From Prosapia bicincta (Eukaryota > Arthropoda > Insecta > Hemiptera > Cercopidae): a stretch of 64,000 nucleotides of DNA. Under the pieces are notes generated by a model. That model did not search any database, was not told the DNA's origin, and saw only the letters and a program-made list of their open reading frames with translations. How positions within the stretch are numbered: the first letter of the stretch is position 1; each line of letters opens with the position of its first letter. The stretch spans positions 110,776,350 to 110,840,349 of the forward strand of contig JBAIZL010000001.1 in assembly GCA_036971475.1 (NCBI GenBank), read 5' to 3'. Made by a program: the position numbers and the translations under genes. Positions 38,883-53,540 of the stretch are shown here, piece after piece.

Positions 38883-40599
38883 AATATTTATACTGATTGG
38901 TATTGGCACTAAAATGTCATATCTTCATGAAAATTTTACTCCTTGTTAGAATACTATATGCACCCTTTTAAAGCATATGCTCACAGAAAAATAAAACAGT
39001 TTTTTTGTGACATTTGGCTGTCGTAAGTACAGAAAAATTTCAATGTTTAATTTTCTTATCCGAAAATGGTAATTTGTGCTCGTTTGAACCTATAAAATAT
39101 AGATGTGTTCAATGGGCCTAAGTGAACAAGAAATTAACATTAGATGGGATTCTTGAAAGCCTTCTTTTATTTACAATGTACAATATAGGTAGATTTTTCT
39201 GGTTACCTTCCTGAGGTAAAGGTGATACAATATTTGTTGTTTTTCTACTATAGGCCTAACTTTTAAAACTTACTGTAAATAAACTTTATGCCAACCCTTT
39301 ACTTATCCTTTATTATTTTTTACAAGCAGTAAAAACTTAAAATTGAAATTTTCATTTTTTTAATACACTGAAGAAGAAATGTTGAAGAAAATTCGATGTA
39401 TTAGTCTACAAATTCTGCAAAATCGTTCTTAAACTGCAAAACTCTTAAAAGATTGTAACACGAAAGAAATAGAATTTAAAAATTGTGGCAGAAAGCTCAA
39501 TGAGATAAATTAAATTAAATGAGAATAAATGTACTTTCGTAAAGTAAGGATATAGGAGAAGTTAGTGTACTAACTCTAAGACTGATAATTAAATGAGAAA
39601 TTCAGAAGAAAAAAGTTGAATTCGTACTTGGCCTTTATCCCTTGCAGTGCACTCCTGGAAATCTAGATTGAATATTGTTAAAGATGAAACCGTTCATTTA
39701 GTTGCAGATCTATTGAGGGTTTTGAAAACATCTAATCAATCCAGAGGATCGATGGATACCGGTCTACACCTAACCTGCTGATTCACAATACAATCGTCTA
39801 CATGCACTCCCGTATTTTTGTTACTATGACACTATGTTTACTGACAGAACTGGAGAACTATTCCTAAAATTCGACAGAGCACTGAACACCTTCAATGGGG
39901 CGGGGAAATTTTAAAATAGCAACCTAGCGGTGGTGGATTTATTATTTTAACTTTTTCCAATGACCTGGAAGAAACCGACACGAGGAACGCGACCCGTAAG
40001 GCATAGGTTTAGCAAGTGCCTCCTTTTTTTATCAAAACATACGTCAAAGAGAGTAATACCTTTTATAAGACAGTGCCGTGTGTATTAAACTAAATAAAGA
40101 AATGACTTAAATTGAGGGTTTAAATTTATTAGTGGACATTTGTTTTTATTAAAAACAATAAATTTGTTATGTTTCATTTCGTTCATTCATATTAAAAATA
40201 ACAACAAATAATAGAATTGTAACAATCAATGTGACAATTTCTTAAACAACTATGTACTATTGTAGCCGAAACGAAACTGATTGTAAAGAGACGTCCCGTG
40301 TGGTTGTATGTTGAAAGTAGATGGAGAAATGGCGGTATAAATTTCACATTAAAACATGTGACCAATTAGCGCCTGGGATCGAACCCGTCATGAACGTGTT
40401 TGTATAATGTTTATTTTCGATCTCTGAAAGGATGACCACATCATTCAGTATTATCAGTTTTAATCTTGTGACAGGGACCATGATAGTTACTGCATGATAG
40501 TATCTGTTTACTTCAGCTAGTTCATTCCACCCAAAAGATAAAAATACCAAAATAAAATCTTATTTGGTTGAATCTTTCACTTTACAAGTCATAATATTC
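38883..40599. other. Core between satellite arrays, right part
   Basis: No supported gene. A GGTTCGATCCC word on the minus strand near 40380 resembles a tRNA B box, but no cloverleaf was found. Confidence 0.4.
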
Positions 40600-41725
40600 T
40601 ACCTTTATTTTACCTTCTGAAATTTTTACCCTAATTCACCAGTTGCTACTAGCATAGATCATGACCCATGCATCCCCATTGACGTTTGATAACTGTAAAA
40701 GACAACAACATTAAAAACACCCGAGTGATAATTTTTTCTTGTTATTTTGCCTTCTGCCAATGTTACCCCAAATCATACTTTTTCTAGTTCCGTAGAGGCA
40801 CACTTTTGTATCCCCGTTTAATATTGAAGACGGTATTGGACTAAGCACCTTCCAAAACACTACGATTGATCATTTTCTAGCTTTGTTTTGCTTTCTCACA
40901 ATTATACTCCAATTCATCATTTGCTACTCCCATAGAGTATCCCTGTGCATCTCCATTGACGTTCGATAATGGTACAAGACACAGCACACTCCAATACCTC
41001 CCGAGTGATAATTTAAAATTTTTTTTGCCTTCTGACAATTTTACCCCAATTTACCAATTTTTACTACTCTCGTAGAGCAACAACTGAGCATTCCCGTTTA
41101 ATATTGTAGGCGGTATTGGACTCAGCAAACTTCAAATCACTACCTTTGATAATTTTCTACTTTTTTTTGCTTTCTCACAATTATACCCCAATTCATCATT
41201 TGCTACTCCCATAGAGGGTCACCCGTGTATCCCCATTGACTTTCGATAACGGTGAAAGACTCAGCACCATTAAAACCCACCCGAATGATCATTTTCAATT
41301 GTTTTTTGCCTTCTGACAATTGTACCCCAATTCACCCCTTTTCTACTCCCGTAGAACCACATCCGTGCATTCCCTATTAATATGGAAGACGGCATTGGAC
41401 TCAGCTATCTCCAAAACACTACGATTGATCATATTCTACCTTTGTTTTGCCTTCTCACATTTATACTCCAATTCATCATTTGCTACTCCCATAGAGAATC
41501 ACCTATTTATCCCCATCCGGGGATAAAGCCTCACCCGTTCATCCCCGTTTAATTTTGTTCACAGTAGTGGACTCAGCATCCTTAAAAACACCCCAATTTA
41601 TTATTTCCTAGCTTTTTTTTGTGTTCTGATATTTTACCTTATTTATTGCACCCTTTAGCTACTCCTGTATAGGCACACACTTGTATCCCCGTCACCTTTC
41701 GATAGTTGTGCACGCTTATGAAAAC
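40600..41725 (-). repeat. Satellite array, ~140-bp units, reverse orientation
   Basis: About eight units of the satellite at 32195-33860, reverse-complemented ('accccaattcatca', 'tgctactcccatagag', 'ccccattgac', 'acccgagtgat'). Two unit types alternate: one with 'ccccattgacgttcgata', the other with 'ccccgtttaatattga', giving a ~280-bp dimer period. Confidence 0.88.
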
Positions 41726-43848
41726 TAACAACCAGGACTTATGTGAGTTGAGTAAATAATTGGCCAGCTGAAATGAAAAAGGGACATTCTAATGTTTATG
41801 TTTTCATCGTGATTACACACATCCAGTGTCTTACAGTATAAACATTTGACTAGTCAGACAGTCGCACCATAGTGGCAACACTGTTGGTTCTCGTATCGTT
41901 AGTAGCGTGGGAATAATATACACACCGGCTGCCATATTGTTATTAGATTGAACGAAAATATACACTGGCTGCCATATTGATGCCTAAATGAAATGCTGCC
42001 GTATTGATAGTACTTCAGTCAATTTTGTATTTTTAGATTTTATTGAATTAAAGTACATGGAGTAGTATCATGTTTATTAGAAATAAATTATACACCACGA
42101 AAAACATATATACTCCACTCTTTCAAGTGGCTGCCATATGGTTGCAAAATGAAATGCTGCCATACTGATAGCGGGATGTATATATATATATAAGAAAATG
42201 TCAGGTTATTGTTGGTGATATGGAAGACTTAAATAGAGAAAAAAAATCTTTGCAAGTTTTTGAAATTTATGTTACATGATTTATGTAAATGGGTTAGTTA
42301 CCATTCAATAAATGTTAATTAAATCTTAATAAGTATAAATTTCCTTCAGAAATTGCGTTGTTAAATTTTCAGTAAATGTTAGTTAATTTCCAGTATGTAT
42401 GACTTTCTTGCAGAAAGGGTTAATTAAATTGTAGCCAAACGGTTAAATATTTTCTATCAAATGGGTTAAATAAATTTTAGTAAATGTGTAGATTGCTTTT
42501 TGTACATGATTAAGGATCTGTCAGAAAGGCTTTTAACTATGTTTCAGTAAACGTTTTAATTAAAATATGTATTAATTATTGTAATTTCCATTCAGTAAGT
42601 GTTTGATTTCATTCGGCAGATGTTTTAACAGTTTTATTAAATATGATTTGTTGTTCAGTAAATATTTTGGATATCTTGTGGTAGATATATCTATATGTTT
42701 TTAAATATAATTTCTTGTTCAGTATGTGCTTTGATATTTGTTATGTATAAAAATAATGTAATTTATGAAATGGTTTTAAGGTTGTTTGGTAAAATTGAAT
42801 TAATTTCTACATATAAAAAGATGTAGAAAATTACTTTGAAAGGTCAATTAAAGTTAATAGAGATATAGGAAAAATTTTAACACATACATGGTTATATAGA
42901 ATGTTGCCATAAATAAGTTGCTTTTTAAGAGATTCTGACTAGTTGAACAAAATGTAAAGGTTCGGGAGCTTTCGGAGTGTACTGAAGAGTAAAGCTTTGC
43001 CAGAAACAAAAGGGTTAAAACGAAAATTTGTAGAATGTAGCAAATAACTTTTAATTAAAAATCCAAGTAAACATAAATAAACATTGACAATTAAAATTTC
43101 AAGGTTACATAACCAGGAATTTTGAAATAAAATAAGGTCAAGCAGTCAAATGTTTAAAATATTCACTTAAGGAAAAAGAGATATTTAAATTGAAGATAAC
43201 TACCAAAAGTCATGTAGAAAGGGTTTAATTTTAACAAACAATATTGAGAGCTTAAGTGAGTAAGGTTTTACGCTTCTTTATATTCCGACAGTTAGTAAAG
43301 AAAAATCGTAAATTCCTGAATTAAATGTTAAATTTCAAATAGAATGAACAAATATTATGTTTTCTTAAAATTAGCAAGAAACAACACAAATGTAATTCAA
43401 GGTTAAAGAAATGCATACTGTGATATGCATATTTAAATTAATAGATTTTAAAATTAAAAAATAAATATTTTTTAACTAACTTGCAAACAAACTGAGAATT
43501 CTTTTAAACAAGTTTCTTACACTCTCCTACAATCGATATGGTCATTTCGCCGATTATATGTCTTTCAAAAGAACTCCTTCCCCGGGATGACTCACCCGTT
43601 AAGGGTAAAATCCTCAGCAAGTTAGGTTTTTTGTCCAGTGACTTGTTCTCAGGCAGATTTTGGCGATCACTGCACTGCGTTCGTGGCTTTGGCTACGAGC
43701 GGCTCGTTTCAAAATTCTTGCTCTGCAGCGGGCGCGTGGTGCTGGTCATGCGCTATAGAGCTGGTCAACGAAAGGGTTGACGGCTGGGTAAGTAAGCGTA
43801 TGTTTTGTGGTTGAGCTCGTGGTGGTGGGTGGAGAGCGGGCCCGTTGC

Positions 43849-43850
<2 letters not shown>
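41726..43850. other. Region right of the satellite array, no firm gene
   Basis: Contains repeated 'ggctgccatat' words (41930, 41970, 42130), an (AT)n run near 42179-42193, AT-rich sequence with 'gggttaa' words and a GC-richer block at 43538-43850. An 80-codon frame at 43538-43780 has no recognisable features. Confidence 0.4.

Positions 43851-43902
<52 letters not shown>
43851..43902. repeat. (CA)n-(TA)n microsatellite
   Basis: CA run followed by TA run, directly flanking the Penelope-like element. Confidence 0.95.
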
Positions 43903-43903
<1 letters not shown>

Positions 43904-44691
43904 GTTTAATAAAACCACTTTTATACAAGAATAAAACCTTTTTTTTATTTTATTATAAAGTTTAAGCTTTTCACAGATTAGCATTATCGGCATTATCAAA
44001 ACTAACTTAGCACACTTCTAACTTATTCTGTTCCTACATTAAGACTACTCATATACAAATTGTACTACGTTCAAATAGATAATTTTATTGACTTACTGTG
44101 CCTGAACAAATAGATAATATTGATTCTTATTCAATTACTCTTTCATTTCCAGAATATCATTAAATATGCCAAAGATTGTGTTGTGCTTAGATTTTGTTTG
44201 TACTTGTTCATGAATGAGTCTATCTGTAATTTTATGTTTGTATATTTCCATATTTTCTAAGATATTCATTTTTAATCCCTTCTCCACGTGTTTAATTAGC
44301 GTTATATTCTCTATTTTTGGGAACTCATGATTATTTAGTATACAATGTGTCGTAAGATTAGACTTATAAATTTCCGGTTTTTTGAATGCATTCAAATGTT
44401 CTTTGTATCGTTCCTTTATTTTCTTTTTAGTCTGTCCTACATAATATTTTTGGCAATCATTACATTTTATACTATAAACTCCATTTATATTATAATATTT
44501 AGATTCAACATCTGTCTTTAAAAACTTATTTATTTTATTATTTGTATAATAAACGATCTTGATATTAGTATTTTTAAATAACTTAACAATAGGTTTAACT
44601 TCAAACCCCGTAAATAAGAATTTAGACCAAATTATTTTTTTATTTTTATATGTTGCATTTTCAATTTTACTAATATTATTTCCCAATTTTT
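43901..44691 (-). pseudogene. Inverted partial copy: Penelope endonuclease end
   Basis: Reverse complement of 45847-46639. The minus-strand frame 44686-44135 stays open for 183 codons and encodes the GIY-YIG endonuclease end (NGVYSIKCNDCQKYYVGQTK). It differs from the sense copy by only a few residues, for example KHVEKG in place of KHMEKG. It has no reverse transcriptase and no start of its own. Confidence 0.85.
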
Positions 44692-44697
44692 GAAAAA

Positions 44698-46404
44698 CTA
44701 CAAAATAATAACTTATGTTTAATAAAAGCGGATAAAAGTAATGCAGTTGTTATAATTAATAAACAAGAATATATAAACAAAAATGAAAAGTTTATCACCG
44801 ATAACAAATTTATAGAAATAAAAAAAGATCCCACAGATAAATATCAAAATAAATTGAAAAATGTTATAAAAAATTCCTATAAATTGTTTAATCAAAAATA
44901 CAATAACAATATGAATAATGATAACCTTAAATTACCCTTAATACAAGGTATTATAAAGCTACACAAAACTGAAAAACCAATTAGACCCCTCATTAATTTT
45001 AAAAGTGCCCCATCATATAAAATTTCGAAAAATATTGCTTTTCAGTTAAAAGAAAAAATACAATTAGATAATAACAATAGTATAAAAAATACGTATGACC
45101 TAATTGAAAAAATAAAAGATATAAAAGTAGATAAAGACATTAAATTAACATCATTTGATATAAAAGATATGTATACAAATATCCCTTTAAATGAAACATA
45201 TGACATAATAAAAAATAAATTATTATTAAGTATACAAGACAAAAAAGAAATTCTTGAAATAATTAATGTAATTAAAACAATATTAAATAAAAATTACTTT
45301 GGTTATAACAACAAAATTTATAAACAAGACGATGGATTAGTAATGGGTTCTCCTTTATCATGTATCATATCAGAAATATTTTTACAATATATTGATAAAG
45401 AAATAGTTAAGATTATTAAAAAATATGATAATAAATGACAGTGGTTTAGATATGTGAATGACGGATTATATGTTTCCACAAATAACGCTTTAAATTTAAA
45501 TATAATATTTAATGAGATAAATAAAATACATAATAAAATACAATTTACACACGAAATAGAAAAGCACAATGCAATACATTTTTTAGATATAATTATTTAC
45601 AAAGAGAATAATAAATTAAAATTTTCAATTTATAGAAAACCCACACAAACTGATAAAATTATACCAAATTACTCAAACCATACGTATAATCAAAAATTGG
45701 CATGTTTTTATAACTTATTATATAGAATGAATAAAGTTCCATTAAATCAAAACAATAGAACTAGGGAATTAAATATTATATATCAAATTGCAGTGAATAA
45801 TGGATATAGAAGGGAAACAATTAATAAACTAAATAATAATGTGCTTCAAAAATTGGGAAATAATATTAGTAAAATTGAAAATGCAACATATAAAAATAAA
45901 AAAATAATTTGGTCTAAATTCTTATTTACGGGGTTTGAAGTTAAACCTATTGTTAAGTTATTTAAAAATACTAATATCAAGATCGTTTATTATACAAATA
46001 ATAAAATAAATAAGTTTTTAAAGACAGATGTTGAATCTAAATATTATAATATAAATGGAGTTTATAGTATAAAATGTAATGATTGCCAAAAATATTATGT
46101 AGGACAGACTAAAAAGAAAATAAAAGAACGATACAAAGAACATTTGAATGCATTCAAAAAACCGGAAATTTATAAGTCTAATCTTACGACACATTGTATA
46201 CTAAATAATCATGAGTTCCCAAAAATAGAGAATATAACGCTAATTAAACACATGGAGAAGGGATTAAAAATGAATATCTTAGAAAATATGGAAATATACA
46301 AACATAAAATTACAGATAGACTCATTCATGAACAAGTACAAACAAAATCTAAGCACAACACAATCTTTGGCATATTTAATGATATTCTGGAAATGAAAGA
46401 GTAA
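44698..46404 (+). pseudogene. Penelope-like RT plus GIY-YIG endonuclease, one stop
   Basis: One frame runs from the junction at 44698 (LIKADKSNAVVI) to the stop at 46402-46404, broken only by an in-frame TGA at 45436-45438. RT landmarks are HKTEKPIRPLIN, FDIKDMYTNIPL, DDGLVMGSPLS and a catalytic box reading YVND where YVDD is expected, so an essential Asp is Asn. The C-terminal domain (about 46040-46300) has the GVY...YVG form of the GIY-YIG motif with KERYKEH. In active elements these two domains nick DNA and copy element RNA. The N-terminus is missing because of 5' truncation at the inverted junction. The stop plus the Asp-to-Asn change make it inactive. Confidence 0.88.
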
Positions 46405-46535
46405 TTGAATAAGAATCAATATTATCTATTTGTTCAGGCACAGTAAGTCAATAAAATTATCTGTTTGAACGTAGTACAATTTGTAGATGAGTAGTCTTAA
46501 TGTAGGAACAGAATAAGTTAGAAGTGTGCTAAGTT

Positions 46536-46580
46536 AGTTTTGATAATGCCGATAATGCTAATCGGCGAAAAGCTTAAACT
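46536..46580 (+). ncRNA. Degenerate hammerhead-like motif in Penelope tail
   Basis: About 130 bases after the ORF stop: stem I AGTT, core TTGATAA (consensus CTGANGA, so two core bases changed), extra T, stem II GCCGAT...ATCGGC, GAA, palindromic stem III AAGCTT, A, then AACT pairing with AGTT. The layout equals that of 24210-24254. The substituted core bases predict loss of self-cleavage. The inverted arm carries the mirror copy near 43959-44004 with a damaged stem II. Confidence 0.5.
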
Positions 46581-46639
46581 TTAAAATAAAATAAAAAAAA
46601 GGTTTTATTCTTGTATGAAAGTGGTTTTATTAAACATAT

Positions 46640-46685
46640 ACATTTTATCAAGAAAATTTTCATCTTAAAAATATAATATAATATA

Positions 46686-46744
<59 letters not shown>

Positions 46745-47288
46745 ATGTATATATCAATATCCACATCGTTTGAGTTGCTGATGACATTAGAGCATCATTA
46801 GAGCGATTTCTCAGTACTTCTCTCCATACTTTGTTGGTGGTGGTGTGTGGGATTGGATGGATGTAAAAATAGATTTATAAGGATATTATGGAAACTCTAG
46901 TAGCCACTGTGGCGGAATCCCGAATCTTCCCAAGGTTGAAACCGGTGTCAATCGATTTCATGTGTTCGATAAACCCCAAAAATTAGAAAATGCGTGTTAA
47001 CAAAAATTGTTTGTTTGAGTTTGGGCCTTTTACAGAACACGATAGACGTTGCCCTATATTACCTATAAATGCTCAATCCGATCAGGAATTACAAAAAAAA
47101 AAATTAATGCTTTACGAAGTAAAATTAAACATTTGTAATATACAACAATATTCTATTTATTTTAAATCACAATGTATTTTTAATCCTTTCCATATAGGAG
47201 TAAGTGAATGAATCCTCGGTCAGAAAAGTATGCAGTGCCATTTTTAATGTTTGTTTGTTTCATATATATTTTGGGTACACAAATAAAG

Positions 47289-47345
<57 letters not shown>

Positions 47346-48140
47346 ACATATATAAAGCTTTATATATATAAAGCCTATGCCATTCCAAGTAAAATAAAGA
47401 ATCTTCATTTAAAGTTTCACAACATTCGGTCGATTAGTTTTTGATATTTTTGTCGACAAACTAAAAAACTGTCTCACTTTATATAGTAGTAAGATTTATA
47501 TATACTCCAATCGTAGTAAACGTTTTAAGAATTTATTTTTAATTTTAGTTACAATTATTTTCTATTGAACCCCATTTTGTTGGCAGGAACGATATTATCA
47601 TGGTGGTATTCAATGGCAGATAGAAGATCTTTCACACTACCCCAGAAGTGTACCGGCCGCACCACCACCAATAAGTAGTCTCTCTATATTTATGAACAGA
47701 AGGCAAATATATTAATAGCACACTTATGTAATTTAATGGTAAATCATTTTTTTTAAAATTTCCTACCCTAAGTAAGGAAAATATAACCATCTGAAGTGTT
47801 TACCTAAAACGATTTTTGTTTTTGTTATAATATCCCGTTATTATTTCGCCTATATACTTTATTTTTTAAAAGGTTTTCCAACGTTGATTATAAAGCTTTC
47901 CTATTAAAAATATTACAGTTAATAATATTTATAACAAGAAAAAATTTCATATTTCAAAGATTTACAGTTTTTTTTATAAAATACTCTTAGTTTCGGTTTG
48001 AAGCTAAAGTACCTATTAAAAGTTATCTAGCACAAACAAAATAATATTGTTTTTTTATTTGTTCTATAAGGTCAGAATATTATTTTAAAGGATAAGAGAA
48101 GAAAAACGAAGGCCATCAAAAAACATCAAACATTTGTAGA
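46640..48140. other. Intergenic with (AT)n tracts, no gene seen
   Basis: AT runs at about 46689-46736 and 47290-47340. A minus-strand stretch near 46870-46990 reads EHMKSIDTGFNLGKIRDSA, in the style of decayed element coding sequence, but it is too short to assign. Confidence 0.45.
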
Positions 48141-48145
48141 ATATA

Positions 48146-48151
48146 TTTATT
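48146..48151 (-). terminator. Poly(A) signal of secreted-peptide gene C
   Basis: AATAAA on the minus strand about 40 nt after the gene C stop codon (48191-48193). Confidence 0.5.
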
Positions 48152-48190
48152 GTATTAGTGATTATTTTGAAACTGTATTAATTACAAATT

Positions 48191-51512
<3,322 letters not shown>

Positions 51513-51575
51513 TGTGATTACTGTCTTTACTCTGGCAATATTTCTGCTAATGATAATCTGTGCCCACTGTAACAC

Positions 51576-51583
51576 CTTTTATA
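51576..51583 (-). promoter_or_regulatory. TATA box of gene C
   Basis: TATAAAAG on the minus strand, 64 nt upstream of the gene C ATG. Downstream words CAGATTATC and TCATTAGC are shared with copies A or B and mark the likely initiation region. Confidence 0.7.
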
Positions 51584-51599
51584 TTTGCAGTTTATTTCA

Positions 51600-52136
51600 A
51601 ACTCAAGGACAATCTTTGTCTGGGTTTATCATTTAAATCGAAATTTTATTTTCCTACAAATACACGCTGAATTAAAGATTTATTGGAACGTTAAGTAACA
51701 CATAAAACTGGATTAAAAGCGCATAACTCATTATTATAGTTAAATTAAATTGTTTGTGATAAGGTTTATCAAAATTTAAATATATTGTTATGTTTATTCC
51801 TTAACAATGTACAATTAATAATGTAACACAACCTACGTGTTAAAACACTTCTTTACAACATCTCCTACCATATAACGTAAAATCAGATGATATGGATCAT
51901 AGTGTAACCTGACGCTAATAATCTGACGGATATCATGCTGATGCGTAATTGTATGTTTAGGTACATCCAATAAGCTTTGCAGGCGTCGGTGTGACGTTTT
52001 CACTTGAAAAGTAAAACTAGCAACAAATAAATAATAGAGTGCAATATGGAACATTAAACAAGTGTGAAAGTAACTTATCAGTAAAGAATATTTCATTAGA
52101 AACATAAACGTGCTTTGGCACTACAAATCCCAAAAT
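51600..52136. other. Intergenic upstream of gene C, nothing recognised
   Basis: AT-rich. A 90-codon minus-strand open frame at 51833-52105 has no family features. Confidence 0.4.
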
Positions 52137-52391
52137 GTAGTACAATCCGATTGTACTATACAATCTGACGTAATTGTGTAATTACGTCAGATTTATTCAA
52201 ATTCGCTGTTTTCGATATAAGTCAATGAAAGTTAACACATTCTGCTCATATAATGTATCAATGTAGTAGTACAATCCGATTGTACTACACAATCTGACGT
52301 AATTGTGTAGTTACGTCAGATTTATTCACATACGCTGTTTTCGATATAAATTAATGAAAGTTAACACATTCTACTCATATTCTGTATCAAA
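52137..52391. repeat. Two tandem ~129-bp units, each with two palindromes
   Basis: Units start at 52137 and 52266. Each has a 23-bp palindrome (gtagtacaatc/cgattgtac) and a ~32-bp palindrome with TGACGTAATT ... AATTACGTCA-type arms, then a shared spacer (ttcgatataa, gttaacacatt). The units differ by only a few bases. Confidence 0.85.
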
Positions 52392-52499
52392 TATAAAACT
52401 TGATTCTTTATTTGACTTACAAGAGAAAATGGTGGCCTATACACACCATGTTTAGATGGGTTCTAGTTTAGCCTCATCAGCACTTGTAGTAATAACTGT

Positions 52500-53532
52500 T
52501 TTTTTTTATGATAGGTAATACATTGAAAATATTTTATATTTTCTTCTCCGCCCGCAATTGTCATTTGTTAATGTTCTCTTCTAAGCTTCTTGCAGTCATG
52601 GCTTCGTCGATGTCATCACGCCAACTTCTTCGTGGCAGTCATTCCTTTCTTTTCTCAGGGGGAATCACTCTTGTACCTTTCGTGGGCACCTGCCTTTATG
52701 TAACCAAACCGTGGGAGGTTTTCTTTCTATATCCTCTCTATATATTTATACATTTTTATTTCATTACACAATGGATCATTTATAACCCTTTCAAGTCTCG
52801 ATTTACCACCTTCGTCGTATGTAGTCCATATTTGTTGTCGTTAGCTTCTTCTCATTTGCTTTGGTAATATCTCATACTGCCATATCTATGTACGTAAGAG
52901 AACAAGGCTCTGAACAATATGTTGATAAATTGTCTCTTTGTTTCTTAAGCAATTTTCTTTTCCAAGAGAAGAGAGTTTAAGTTTCGTGTTACTTCTCTGA
53001 TTATTTTTATTCTTTCTTCCATCTCTTCCACATTATCGGCTTTCTTATAAAGATGGCACTAGTTTAGCACGTTTGAACCCCTTTGGTTTCACTGTTTTCC
53101 AAGCTAAGGTCGAAAATCTCGTTTATTCCTACTAGTCACATCTTAAACGTACATATTTTCTTAAACGATAAGCCAGCTGCCTCATAATTTCTCTGCAGTT
53201 TTTTTGTTCTATAACTTTGTTCTTATTTGTTTACCGTTATCACGATCTCGATCTGTTCATCTGCAGAGAACTGCCTATTTTCCCCTATATATCCCCTTAT
53301 CCCCATACTTTGGCATTTTCTACTTCATTTCTCTAAGGACCGGTCCAGAAAGATCTTAAATAAGTGGGTGATAAACAGCAGCCTTGTCCTAGATCTTTCT
53401 TTTTTTGAATAATGTAGTCACTCTGTTACCCATCTTGATTCTCTTGTGAGACTACACACTGTTATCTATTTTTTAGGTGATATTTGTGCTCGTTGTACAG
53501 CTCTATGGCTGTACTATGTTTTCTAAGGTAAT
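52500..53532 (-). pseudogene. LINE reverse transcriptase, C-terminal half, broken
   Basis: The minus strand reads as decayed LINE RT: a GQGCCLSPT box (about 53375-53405; canonical is G-x-RQGCxLSP), a degraded catalytic region (FSADEQIEIVI near 53255-53290 where FADD is expected), then a Lys/Arg-rich thumb (EEMEERIKIIREVTRNLN, about 52975-53035) and a C-terminal tail down to about 52560. Many stops and shifts are present. Its 5' half lies beyond the hAT insertion at 56236-56800. The open plus-strand frames at 52508-52867 and 53227-53412 are antisense shadows. Confidence 0.55.
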
Positions 53533-53540
53533 CTCTAAGG
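53533..53540. repeat. Target-site duplication, left (CTCTAAGG)
   Basis: Perfect 8-bp match with 56228-56235, the duplication length typical of hAT elements. Confidence 0.9.

Larger units (their letters stand above)
43901..46639 (+). mobile_element. Penelope-like element with inverted partial copy
   Basis: A 5'-truncated sense copy (44698-46639) is preceded head-to-head by an inverted copy of its 3' third (43901-44691). The outer ends mirror each other (tatgtttaataaaacca ... tggttttattaaacata). The two arms are nearly identical over about 790 bp, so the insertion is young. Such inverted partial copies upstream are characteristic of Penelope-like elements. It sits beside a CA/TA microsatellite. 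Confidence 0.9.

Noticed and set aside
40344..40420. tRNA gene on the minus strand
   Set aside because: A B-box-like word (GGTTCGATCCC) is present, but no A box at the right distance and no cloverleaf pairing were found.
52508..52867. 119-codon plus-strand frame
   Set aside because: It is antisense to LINE RT remains that continue on the minus strand across this region.
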